DNA of 5,511 nucleotides from an uncultured Altererythrobacter sp. (GTDB taxonomy: Bacteria; Pseudomonadota; Alphaproteobacteria; Sphingomonadales; Sphingomonadaceae): NCBI GenBank assembly GCA_946886175.1, contig CAMPIA010000097.1:1-5511 (forward strand), in the 5' to 3' direction. Position 1 is the first letter of the stretch. Each line of letters starts with the position of its first letter. The notes under the pieces are model-generated. The model was given only the letters and a program-made list of their open reading frames with translations, made no database searches and was not told the origin of the DNA. Positions 1-5,511 of this stretch are shown piece by piece. Made by a program: the position numbers and the translations under genes.

Positions 1-902
1 TGATCCGCCCGCCCGAAATCCGGGCGCGCGTCGTCCTGGCCCTGTTCGACGATCGAGCGGCGGATGTCGCGGGTGCGGGCGAAGAGGTCGAACAGGGCGT
101 CGCCGTCGCCGCGGCGGATCGCGCGCTGGAGCGCGGTCAGATCCTCGGTAAAGCGGCCGAGCATCTCGAGCACCGCCTCCCGGTTCGACAGGAACACGTC
201 CCGCCACATCACGGGATCGCTCGCGGCGATGCGGGTGAAGTCGCGGAAGCCGCCGGCCGAATACTTGATCACCTCGCTGCGGGTGACCTCCTCGAGGTCC
301 GATGCGGTGCCGACGATGGTGTAGGCGATCAGGTGCGGGATATGGCTGGTGACCGCGAGCACGAGGTCGTGATGCGCGGCCTCCATGATCTCGACTTTCG
401 CGCCAAGCGATTCCCAGAAGGCCGAAACTTCGGCGACCGCTGCGGGGTCGGCATTCTCGGGCGGGGTCAGGATGCACCAGCGGTGGCTGAACAGGCTGGC
501 GAAGCCCGCATCGGGCCCGCTGCGCTCGGTACCCGCGACCGGATGCGCGGGAATCACCCGGTGGCGCGGCAGCGCCTCGGCGAGCGCCTCGCCGACCGAC
601 TGCTTGGACGAACCGACGTCGCTGACAATCGTGTGCTCGGGCAAGGCGGCGGCGAAGGCCCGCGCCGCATCGCCCATCGCGCCGACCGGCACGCAGAGCA
701 GCACCAGATCGGCCGCGCGCACCGCATGTTCGGCCGTGTCGCAGACTGCGCCGACCAGGCCGCGTTCGGCCGCGCGGCGGCGGACCGCGGGGTCGGCGTC
801 GTAACCGGTCGTGGTGATGCGGGGGAGGTGCTCGGCGACCGCAAGGCCGACCGAACCCCCGAGCAGGCCGAGGCCGATGACGGCGACGCGTTCGATGCTC
901 AC
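1..902 (-). CDS. tyrC: Prephenate/arogenate (cyclohexadienyl) dehydrogenase, 3' end cut by window edge
   Basis: This NAD(P)-dependent cytoplasmic enzyme oxidatively decarboxylates prephenate and/or arogenate on the way to tyrosine. I translated it by hand: 300 codons are open with no stop before the window edge. A Rossmann motif GLGLLGGS lies at residues 10-17 and the family motif AHPVAGTE contains His120. SHIPHL (His187, His190) carries the catalytic-type histidine, followed by [14 protein letters not shown] and [12 protein letters not shown]. The visible end, ...[14 protein letters not shown], looks like the usual C-terminus of the family, so probably only a few residues are missing. The GTG start at 902 is supported by GGAGG seven bases upstream and by a 4-base overlap (GTGA) with the hisC stop. 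No ACT domain or chorismate mutase fusion is visible. Family assignment is firm; preference for prephenate or arogenate cannot be read, and tyrA is an equally valid symbol. Confidence 0.93.
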   Translation of the reverse strand, partial: MSIERVAVIGLGLLGGSVGLAVAEHLPRITTTGYDADPAVRRRAAERGLVGAVCDTAEHAVRAADLVLLCVPVGAMGDAARAFAAALPEHTIVSDVGSSKQSVGEALAEALPRHRVIPAHPVAGTERSGPDAGFASLFSHRWCILTPPENADPAAVAEVSAFWESLGAKVEIMEAAHHDLVLAVTSHIPHLIAYTIVGTASDLEEVTRSEVIKYSAGGFRDFTRIAASDPVMWRDVFLSNREAVLEMLGRFTEDLTALQRAIRRGDGDALFDLFARTRDIRRSIVEQGQDDARPDFGRAD

Positions 903-2017
903 CGTGCGGCCTCCGCCAGCGTGCGCAGCGCCCCGGCGATCGCGTCCATCTGGTCGCGCGTGCCGATAGTGATGCGCAGGCCGTGGCCGAGGCCCTGGCC
1001 GGGAAGGTGGCGCACCGCGAATCCTGCATCCGCGAGTCCGCCGAGCGCGGCGGCGGCGGTCAGCGCGCCCTCGAACAGCACGAGCACGAAGTTGCCCCGG
1101 CTCGGCAGGGCGCGCATTCCATGTTTGCCCAGCGCATCGATCCGCTCGGCGAAGCGTGCCAGTTCGGCCGCGTTGTGCGCCCGCGAGCGTTCGACGAACG
1201 CCTGGTCGCCCAGCGCGGCGAGCGCCGCCGCCTGCCCGTGGTTGGTCACGTTGAACGGGCCGCGGATGCGGTTCAGCGTATCGACGATGCCCGGGGCGCC
1301 GGTGGCCCACCCGACCCGCTCGCCCGCGAGGCCGTAGATCTTCGAGAAGGTGCGGGTGACGAGCACGTTGTCGTGCCCCGCGGCGAGGTCGAGGCCGCGG
1401 TCGTCATGCTCGGGCGCGAGGTATTCGGCATAGGCCTGGTCGAGCACCAGCAGCACCCCGCGCGGCAGGCCCGAGTGCAGCCGCGCGACTTCGCTCGCGG
1501 CGAGGAAGCTGCCGGTCGGGTTGTTCGGATTGGCGAGGAAGACCACCCGGGTCCTGTCGGTCACCGCGGCCAGCAAGGCATCGACGTCGGTCGCATAGTC
1601 TGCGTCGGGCGCCTCGACCGGGGTCGCGCCGCAGCGCCGCGCGGCAATGTCGTAGACCGCGAAGCTGTAGCGCGTGAACAGCACCTCGTCGCCGGGCCCG
1701 GCGTAGCCCTGTGCGGCGAGGTTGAGCAGCTCGTCCGAGCCGGTGCCGCAGACGATCCGCGCCGGATCGACGCCGTGCAGCTTGCCGATCGCCATGCGCA
1801 GCTCGGTCGCGCCCGGATCGGGGTAGCGCGAGGGCGGCGCGGCCTTGCCCAAGGCGGCCAGCGCCGCGGGGCTGGTCCCGAGCGGGTTCTCGTTCGCCGA
1901 GAGCTTCGCCAGTTCGCGCCCGTCGACGCCCTTCGCGCTGCCGGGCACGTAGGCATGGATGGCTTCGATCCAGGGCTTGCGGGTAGGGGCTTGCTCGGAC
2001 ATTTCGGCTATGGGCAC
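899..2017 (-). CDS. hisC: Histidinol-phosphate / aromatic aminotransferase (HisC family, class I/II PLP)
   Basis: A PLP-dependent fold-type I aminotransferase of 372 residues, normal for HisC. It converts imidazole-acetol phosphate to histidinol phosphate. Next to a tyrosine dehydrogenase gene it probably also transaminates prephenate or 4-hydroxyphenylpyruvate. Visible landmarks are LSANENPLG (residues 39-47), ANPNNPTG with Asn166, DQAYAEY with Asp193 and Tyr196, and the Schiff-base lysine Lys226 in [17 protein letters not shown] with Arg234. Near the C-terminus, LRITIGT holds the substrate-carboxylate arginine, Arg348. The start is uncertain: GTG at 2017 gives the full length, while ATG at 2002 (residue 6) gives [11 protein letters not shown] and is equally plausible. 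Neither has a clear Shine-Dalgarno. It is first in a two-gene operon with the dehydrogenase and divergent from metX. An intact pathway is implied; dual function is inference from context. Confidence 0.94.
   Translation of the reverse strand: MPIAEMSEQAPTRKPWIEAIHAYVPGSAKGVDGRELAKLSANENPLGTSPAALAALGKAAPPSRYPDPGATELRMAIGKLHGVDPARIVCGTGSDELLNLAAQGYAGPGDEVLFTRYSFAVYDIAARRCGATPVEAPDADYATDVDALLAAVTDRTRVVFLANPNNPTGSFLAASEVARLHSGLPRGVLLVLDQAYAEYLAPEHDDRGLDLAAGHDNVLVTRTFSKIYGLAGERVGWATGAPGIVDTLNRIRGPFNVTNHGQAAALAALGDQAFVERSRAHNAAELARFAERIDALGKHGMRALPSRGNFVLVLFEGALTAAAALGGLADAGFAVRHLPGQGLGHGLRITIGTRDQMDAIAGALRTLAEAAR
910..914 (-). promoter_or_regulatory. Shine-Dalgarno fixing the GTG start of the dehydrogenase gene
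   Basis: On the minus strand the bases read GGAGG, seven bases before GTG at 902-900. The site lies inside the 3' end of hisC. Together with the GTGA overlap it indicates translational coupling and settles the non-ATG start. Confidence 0.75.
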
Positions 2018-2030
2018 TTAAAGCAATACC

Positions 2031-2105
2031 GCCCTTCGACAAGCTCGGGGCGAGCGGTTAGAGAGCGAACTCCTAAGCCCGTTCGTGCTGAGCCTGTCGA
2101 AGCAC
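2031..2105. repeat. Long imperfect inverted repeat (REP-like) in the hisC-metX divergent spacer
   Basis: Two 24-base arms, 2034-2057 and 2079-2102, are inverted copies: 19 of 24 positions match when the right arm is reverse-complemented. Both carry the CTTCGACA...GCTC...CGA.CGG pattern. The loop contains a nested pairing, TTAG (2058-2061) with CTAA (2073-2076). A T-rich run (2108-2118) follows on the plus side. I recall this sequence type as a frequent intergenic palindrome in sphingomonad genomes, so it is probably a dispersed repeat, although it would also fold as a strong hairpin in RNA. It occupies about two thirds of the 116 bases between the hisC and metX starts. Confidence 0.8.
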
Positions 2106-2123
2106 CGTTGTTTTTCTTGCCCC

Positions 2124-2127
2124 AAGG
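2124..2127 (+). promoter_or_regulatory. Shine-Dalgarno supporting the TTG start of metX
   Basis: AAGG lies six bases before TTG at 2134. The next in-frame ATG is about 70 codons inside the conserved region, past YETYG and HALTGDQY, so the TTG start is the only reasonable one near this site. Confidence 0.6.
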
Positions 2128-2133
2128 TCCGGT

Positions 2134-3243
2134 TTGAGCACGCCTTCGCAAACCTACGCGATCCCCGCTCCGCTTCCGCTCGACGGGGGGCAGACGCTCG
2201 CGGGTGCGACGATCGCATACGAGACGTATGGCGAGCTGGCGGCGGACAAGTCCAACGCGATCCTCGTGTGCCATGCGCTGACCGGCGACCAGTATCTCGC
2301 CAGCGCGCACCCGACGACCGGCAAGCCCGGCTGGTGGGAGCGGATGGTCGGCCCCGGCAAGCCGATCGATACAAGCCGCTACCACGTCATCTGCGCCAAC
2401 GTGATCGGCAGCTGCATGGGCTCGACCGGGCCCGCCAGCCCGGCGAGCGACGACAAGCCCTACGCGATGCGCTTCCCCGTCATCACCGTGCGCGACATGG
2501 TGCGGGGCACGATCGCGCTGCTCGACGGGCTGGGGATCGAGCGGCTGCATGCGGTGGTCGGCGGGTCGATGGGCGGAATGCAGGCGCTGAGCCTCGCCGC
2601 GAATTTCCCGGATCGCGCGGCGCGGGTGCTCGCCATCGCGACGACCGCGCGGCACTCGGCGCAGAACATCGCCTTCCACGAGGTCGGGCGGCAGGCGATC
2701 ATGGCCGATCCGAACTGGCGCGAGGGCGACTACTACGCGCACGATACCGCCCCGGACGCCGGGCTCGCGGTGGCGCGGATGGCGGCGCACATCACCTACC
2801 TGTCCGAAGCCGGGCTGACCGAGAAGTTCGGGCGGCGGTTGCAGGACAGGCCGGATGGAACGAAGGGCGCGAAGAGCTTCGGGTTCGACGCCGACTTTCA
2901 GATCGAGTCCTACCTGCGCTATCAGGGCAGCGGCTTCACGCGGCGGTTCGATGCGAACTCATACCTCTATATCACCCGCGCGATGGACTACTTCGACATC
3001 GCCGAGGAGCACGGCGGCAAGCTGGCCGATGCGTTCGCCGGAACCAGTGCGCGCTTCTGCCTCGTCAGTTTCGACACCGACTGGCTCTACCCCACCTCCG
3101 AGAGCCGCCACGTGGTCCACGCCTTGAACGCCGCGGGCGCGCCGGTCAGTTTCGTCGAGCTTTCCGCGCCTTATGGCCACGACAGCTTCCTGCTCGACGT
3201 GCCCGCGCTCGACCGGGTGGTGCAGGGGTTCCTCGATGGCTGA
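2134..3243 (+). CDS. metX: Homoserine O-acyltransferase MetX (alpha/beta hydrolase fold)
   Basis: MetX activates L-homoserine by O-acylation with acetyl-CoA (in some proteobacterial members succinyl-CoA), the first committed step of methionine synthesis in the cytoplasm. The protein has 369 residues, typical of the family. It contains [30 protein letters not shown] and the nucleophile elbow GGSMGGMQ with Ser145. Asp316 in DTDWLYP and His349 in YGHDSFLLD complete the catalytic triad, so the gene looks intact. The lid region (about residues 190-290) includes [13 protein letters not shown] and [18 protein letters not shown], both usual. The start is TTG at 2134 with AAGG six bases before it. The stop overlaps the metW start by 8 bases, indicating a coupled operon. 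No riboswitch of the SAM-II kind is visible in the short leader. Acyl donor cannot be decided from what I can see. Confidence 0.96.
   Translation: MSTPSQTYAIPAPLPLDGGQTLAGATIAYETYGELAADKSNAILVCHALTGDQYLASAHPTTGKPGWWERMVGPGKPIDTSRYHVICANVIGSCMGSTGPASPASDDKPYAMRFPVITVRDMVRGTIALLDGLGIERLHAVVGGSMGGMQALSLAANFPDRAARVLAIATTARHSAQNIAFHEVGRQAIMADPNWREGDYYAHDTAPDAGLAVARMAAHITYLSEAGLTEKFGRRLQDRPDGTKGAKSFGFDADFQIESYLRYQGSGFTRRFDANSYLYITRAMDYFDIAEEHGGKLADAFAGTSARFCLVSFDTDWLYPTSESRHVVHALNAAGAPVSFVELSAPYGHDSFLLDVPALDRVVQGFLDG
3224..3228 (+). promoter_or_regulatory. Shine-Dalgarno of metW inside the end of metX
   Basis: AGGGG lies seven bases before ATG at 3236. It decides the metW start against an upstream in-frame ATG at 3173 that lies deep within metX. 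Confidence 0.7.
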
Positions 3244-3835
3244 CGCGTCAACCCTGCGCCCCGATCTCGCGGTCATCGCGAAGCAAGTGCCAGCCGGCGT
3301 GCGCGTGCTCGACGTCGGCTGCGGCGACGGCGCGCTGATGGCGGCGCTGCGCGACGGCAAGCAGTGCGATGCGCGCGGGATCGAGATCGACGGCGCGCAA
3401 GTGGAACGCTGCGTCGCGCGCGGCCTCAGCGTGGTGCAGGGCGACGCCGACCGCGATCTGGCGTTCTACCCCGACGGCGCGTTCGACGTGGCGATCCTCA
3501 GCCAGACGCTGCAGACCGCCGCGCGCCCCGATCGCATGCTGGCCGAGTTGCTGCGCGTCGGCCGCCGCGCCTTCGTCAGCTTCCCCAACTTCGCCTACTG
3601 GCGCATGCGCTGGGCGCTGCTGCGCCGCGGCCGCATGCCGGTGACGCGCCACCTGCCGGTGACCTGGTTCGAAACCGCCAACATCCACCACGTCACGGTG
3701 AAGGACTTCGAGGAGCTGACCTCGCAGCTGGGCATCGCCATCGAGAACCGCTGGTTCTTCACCGCCGACCGCGAAGTGGGCGCGGGCAGCGCGAACTGGC
3801 GCGCGGAATACGCGCTGTTCGAGGTGCGGCGGTAG
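3236..3835 (+). CDS. metW: Methionine biosynthesis protein MetW (SAM-methyltransferase-like)
   Basis: MetW is the small class I methyltransferase-fold protein encoded beside metX in many proteobacteria. It is needed for, or stimulates, homoserine acylation in the species where it has been studied, so a partner role to MetX is likely; no methylation substrate is established. The 199-residue protein shows motif [10 protein letters not shown] (about residues 24-32), the acidic residues GIEID (about 48-52) and a VVQGDAD segment. The MetW signature follows: [11 protein letters not shown], then [21 protein letters not shown], and a C-terminal [13 protein letters not shown]. The ATG at 3236 is chosen because AGGGG sits seven bases upstream and the 8-base overlap with metX is typical of this pair. 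Length and motifs are normal, and there is no sign of damage. Confidence 0.95.
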   Translation: MADASTLRPDLAVIAKQVPAGVRVLDVGCGDGALMAALRDGKQCDARGIEIDGAQVERCVARGLSVVQGDADRDLAFYPDGAFDVAILSQTLQTAARPDRMLAELLRVGRRAFVSFPNFAYWRMRWALLRRGRMPVTRHLPVTWFETANIHHVTVKDFEELTSQLGIAIENRWFFTADREVGAGSANWRAEYALFEVRR

Positions 3836-3857
3836 GTTCCGCGCACCATCTCAATTC

Positions 3858-3946
3858 GGTCGCTCCCGACTTGATCCGGAGTCCCGCTTTCCCGTGAGCG
3901 CTGCGCTGAAGCAGCGGGATCCCGGATCAGGTCCGGGATGACGGTG
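3858..3946. repeat. REP-like palindromic repeat downstream of metW, possible terminator
   Basis: The left arm (3858-3888) and right arm (3913-3944) are inverted, diverged copies sharing the blocks GATCCGG and TCCCGCT. Nested inside are two perfect hairpins. One pairs CGCTGC (3899-3904) with GCAGCG (3911-3916). The other pairs ATCCCGGA (3919-3926) with TCCGGGAT (3932-3939). The pattern resembles a common alphaproteobacterial intergenic palindrome containing GTCATCCCGG (recall, not searched). Starting 22 bases after the metW stop, it could end metXW transcription. It lacks a clear downstream T run, so that role is inference. Confidence 0.75.
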
Positions 3947-4020
3947 GAAAGGGAGGAGGCCGATTCGCCCCTTCGCCGGGCGAGACATGGACCACATGTT
4001 ACACAGTCCAGGGGAAGTTT

Positions 4021-4112
4021 TGTCGCCTTGCGCGCGAAGGCGTCGCCTTGGCCGTAAAAGTGTCACCTTGCGGCCGAAAAGTGTCGCCTTGGCCCGAGGC
4101 GGTGTCGCCTTG
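4021..4112 (+). repeat. Five phased direct repeats of TGTCGCCTTG (iteron-like array)
   Basis: Copies start at 4021 (TGTCGCCTTG), 4041 (CGTCGCCTTG), 4061 (TGTCACCTTG), 4082 and 4103 (both TGTCGCCTTG). The period is 20, 20, 21 and 21 bases, close to two turns of the DNA helix, so all copies face the same side. Spacers are partly conserved: AAAAG precedes the third and fourth copies and GCCG appears in several. The first spacer creates a 13-base palindrome, AAGGCGTCGCCTT, at 4037-4049. Regular phasing with a conserved core and variable spacer is the mark of a multi-site protein-binding array. Candidates are the end of an IS21-like element, where several transposase-binding repeats occur, a replication-type iteron set, or an operator. 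Confidence 0.8.
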
Positions 4113-4186
4113 CGCGGGCCGAGGCCGGGTAGTCACGATGCGAAAGAGCGAATCGGGACGCTAGCAGGCGCGGGGCGTGTAGGAAA

Positions 4187-4624
4187 ATGTCTGGCATCCG
4201 CTCGATGATCGTTGACGATTGTCCAGACTCTCGGCAGACTTCCTCAATGAATGAACAACTCAAGTGGGTGGGCTTGGGGCGCTGGTTAGCGTTGTTGTGT
4301 GGTGCAGCCTTGCTGTTGATCGGCATCATGCAAATGTTCGCGCCTGGACAAGGTGCGGCTGCTGGATGGTCGATTTTTCTCGCCTTAGTACTTGCCGCAT
4401 CAGTTGGAGCCGGCAGTAAATCGGCACCTAAGTTAGCGCTCGTGGTGACCGTGCTCATGATCTTACGCATCATGCTGCTACCATTTTTGGGCGGTTCGTT
4501 TGGAGATTTCCTGATCAACGCAGTTCCGGCCGTCTTGGCTGGGTTTGCAGCGGTAGATTTAAGATCTCAACATCAGGAACGCGCCAAAAATACTCGCGTT
4601 AACGGCCTTCGAACGCGCAGCTAA
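4187..4624 (+). CDS. Hypothetical small integral membrane protein, low GC
   Basis: I do not recognise the family. The longest frame has 145 residues. Four hydrophobic segments are visible at about residues 33-51, 61-76, 82-100 and 107-124. They are followed by a polar, basic tail (about 125-145), so the product is probably a four-helix inner-membrane protein. No catalytic or metal-binding motif stands out. The start is unsettled: ATG 4187 has AGGA only two bases away, too close to be a good Shine-Dalgarno. ATG 4247 (residue 21) removes an unremarkable polar N-terminus and gives MNEQLKWVGLGRW leading into the first helix; I find that start at least as likely. My count gives about 53% GC over 4201-4620, against roughly 67-78% in sampled lines of neighbouring genes. 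TTA, TTG, GGA and CAA codons are common, unlike its neighbours, which suggests recent acquisition. It lies downstream of the iteron array and converges on the hydrolase gene. Confidence 0.7.
   Translation: MSGIRSMIVDDCPDSRQTSSMNEQLKWVGLGRWLALLCGAALLLIGIMQMFAPGQGAAAGWSIFLALVLAASVGAGSKSAPKLALVVTVLMILRIMLLPFLGGSFGDFLINAVPAVLAGFAAVDLRSQHQERAKNTRVNGLRTRS
4212..4240 (+). promoter_or_regulatory. Weak candidate promoter for the orphan membrane protein gene
   Basis: TTGACG at 4212-4217 matches a -35 box well. A 17-base spacer leads to CAGACT at 4235-4240, a poor -10 box. Transcription would then begin near 4247, exactly at the internal ATG, giving a leaderless message. The -10 match is weak and the site lies inside the longest version of the reading frame, so this is only a suggestion. 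Confidence 0.22.
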
Positions 4625-4626
4625 AG

Positions 4627-4647
4627 TGCGCGATGCGCAAATATTTG
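4627..4647. repeat. Small hairpin and palindrome between convergent genes
   Basis: TGCGC (4627-4631) pairs with GCGCA (4635-4639) across a three-base loop, overlapping a perfect 10-base palindrome CAAATATTTG (4638-4647). The 33-base gap between the two convergent stop codons holds nothing else. It could be a weak bidirectional terminator, but the stem is short. Confidence 0.35.
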
Positions 4648-4657
4648 GGCAGTCCCC

Positions 4658-5511
4658 TCACCCCAGCTTCTCAGCATGCCACCCCACATGTTCGGCCATG
4701 AAGGTGGAGATGAAGTAGTACGAGTGGTCGTAACCTGCCTGTAGGCGGATCGTCGCGTCGAGGCCGGCGGCCTCGCAGGCTTCGGCGAGGCGGTGGGGGC
4801 GCAGGTGTTCGACGAGGAAATCGTCGGCGGTGCCCTGGTCGATGAGGATGTGGGGGTGGCGGGCGCCATCCTCGATCAAGGCGACGGCGTCGTATTCGCG
4901 CCATGATGCGCGGTCTTCGCCCAGATAGCGGCCGAGGGCCTTTTCGCCCCACGGCACCTCGCTCGGCGCGACGATGGGGGAGAGGGCGCTGATCGAGCGG
5001 AAGCGCTGGGGCTCACGCAAGCCGATGGTCAGCGCGCCGTGGCCGCCCATCGAGTGGCCGGTGATCGACTGGCGGTCCATGTCGGCCATGGGGAAATTCG
5101 CCGCGATCACCTCGGGCAGCTCGCGCTCGAGATAGCTGCGCATGCGGTAGTTCTTGGCCCACGGCTCCTGCACGGCGTCGAGGTAGAAGCCCGCGCCCTT
5201 GCCGAAGTCGTATTCGTCCTCGGCATCGGGCACGTCGTCGCCGCGCGGGGAGGTGTCGGGGGCGACGAAGATTATTCCGTGTTCGGCGCATGCCGCGCGG
5301 TATTCGCCCTTTTCGGTGACGTTGGCGTGGGTGCAGGTGAGGCCCGAGAGATACCACAGGACCGGGAGCTTCGCGGGGTCCCGGTTCTCCGGCGCATGGT
5401 CGGGGACGAAGACCGAGAAGGTCATCTCAGTCCCGGTCTCGGACGAGGCGTGCGAGTAGACGCCCTGGGTGCCGCCGTGGCTGCGGTTTTCGCTGATGGT
5501 TTCGATGGTCA
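4658..5511 (-). CDS. fghA: S-formylglutathione hydrolase, start codon just outside window
   Basis: This cytoplasmic serine hydrolase of the esterase D family splits S-formylglutathione into formate and glutathione, the second step of glutathione-dependent formaldehyde detoxification. The open frame runs to the window edge. The first full codons read TIETISENRSHGGTQGVY, a typical N-terminus, and the two edge bases before them are TG, so an ATG one base outside would give about 284 residues, the usual length. The following numbers assume that start. Landmarks are SGLTCT with Cys60, SPRGDDVPDAEDEYDFGKGAGFY, the nucleophile elbow GHSMGGHG with Ser154, DQGTADDFL with Asp230, and YDHSYYFI with His263. 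The triad is complete. An ATG at 5425 is internal and would lose the conserved N-terminus. The usual partner, a class III alcohol dehydrogenase (S-hydroxymethylglutathione dehydrogenase), is not in the window and may lie beyond the right edge. Confidence 0.96.
   Translation of the reverse strand, partial: TIETISENRSHGGTQGVYSHASSETGTEMTFSVFVPDHAPENRDPAKLPVLWYLSGLTCTHANVTEKGEYRAACAEHGIIFVAPDTSPRGDDVPDAEDEYDFGKGAGFYLDAVQEPWAKNYRMRSYLERELPEVIAANFPMADMDRQSITGHSMGGHGALTIGLREPQRFRSISALSPIVAPSEVPWGEKALGRYLGEDRASWREYDAVALIEDGARHPHILIDQGTADDFLVEHLRPHRLAEACEAAGLDATIRLQAGYDHSYYFISTFMAEHVGWHAEKLG

Larger units (their letters stand above)
3836..4186. other. Non-coding stretch between metW and the orphan membrane protein gene
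   Basis: About 350 bases without a convincing gene. From left to right they hold a palindromic repeat (3858-3946) and a purine-rich stretch (3945-3960). Next comes a small inverted repeat, ACATG at 3985-3989 and CATGT at 3995-3999. Five phased direct repeats occupy 4021-4112, and about 70 bases with no recognisable signal precede the next start. A 73-codon open frame at 3987-4208 reads through the direct repeats. Its composition is arginine-rich and dictated by them, so I do not call it a gene. Confidence 0.7.

Noticed and set aside
333..1337. A 334-codon open frame on the plus strand antisense to the dehydrogenase and hisC.
   Set aside because: It spans the junction of two real minus-strand genes, has no recognisable motif, and has low-complexity Arg/Ala/Ser composition.
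2018..2133. A SAM-II type riboswitch before metX.
   Set aside because: The space is taken by an inverted repeat, and I see no SAM-II-like pseudoknot arrangement by eye; a covariance search would settle it.
983..2137. A 384-codon open frame on the plus strand antisense to hisC.
   Set aside because: It is a by-product of high GC opposite a well-conserved gene. Its composition is rich in Arg, Gly and Ala with no domain, and its end runs through the dispersed repeat, giving the familiar artefact RPSTSSGRA.
2008..2790. A 260-codon minus-strand open frame opposite metX.
   Set aside because: It is a shadow of metX codons and of the repeat; the metX frame carries a complete catalytic triad.
3987..4208. 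A 73-codon open frame through the iteron array.
   Set aside because: Its repeated residues come directly from the DNA repeats, it has no credible ribosome site, and it overlaps the next gene start.
4135..4641. CGATGCG at 4136 and again at 4631 as target-site duplications flanking the low-GC gene.
   Set aside because: Seven bases shared over about 500 bases in GC-rich DNA can easily be chance, and neither copy sits next to a clear inverted terminus.
4560..4660. Inverted copies of the iteron (CAAGGCGACA) that would mark the other end of an IS-like element.
   Set aside because: I looked at the right flank of the low-GC gene and found none, so a complete element is not supported.

Overview
The window looks like chromosomal DNA of a high-GC alphaproteobacterium, most likely a sphingomonad (Sphingomonadales, for example Erythrobacteraceae). 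The grounds are strong G/C bias at third codon positions, the hisC-tyrosine dehydrogenase and metX-metW pairs, and two palindromic intergenic repeats of a type I recall as common in this group. The assignment is from recall, not from a search.

Layout, left to right. Positions 1-902 (minus) hold a prephenate/arogenate dehydrogenase gene whose 3' end is cut by the window edge. It is translationally coupled, through a GTGA overlap, to the upstream hisC-type aminotransferase (899-2017, minus). Together they supply the last two steps to tyrosine, and the aminotransferase probably also serves histidine synthesis. A short divergent spacer, almost filled by a long imperfect hairpin repeat, separates hisC from metX (2134-3243, plus). 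metX overlaps metW (3236-3835, plus) by 8 bases. MetX acylates homoserine in methionine synthesis and MetW is its usual partner.

Positions 3836-4186 are non-coding. They hold a second palindromic repeat, possibly acting as the metXW terminator, and then five copies of TGTCGCCTTG at a 20-21 bp period. This phased array resembles a set of protein-binding sites and is the most unexplained structure here. Just downstream is an orphan small membrane protein gene (4187-4624, plus) of about 53% GC, well below its neighbours, so iterons and gene may form a small acquired patch.

Positions 4658-5511 (minus) encode S-formylglutathione hydrolase (formaldehyde detoxification), converging on the orphan gene. 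The window appears to stop one base short of its start codon.

Most of the window is ordinary biosynthetic housekeeping. The accessory interest lies in about 3950-4650. I found no CRISPR array, RNA gene, transposase or prophage gene.
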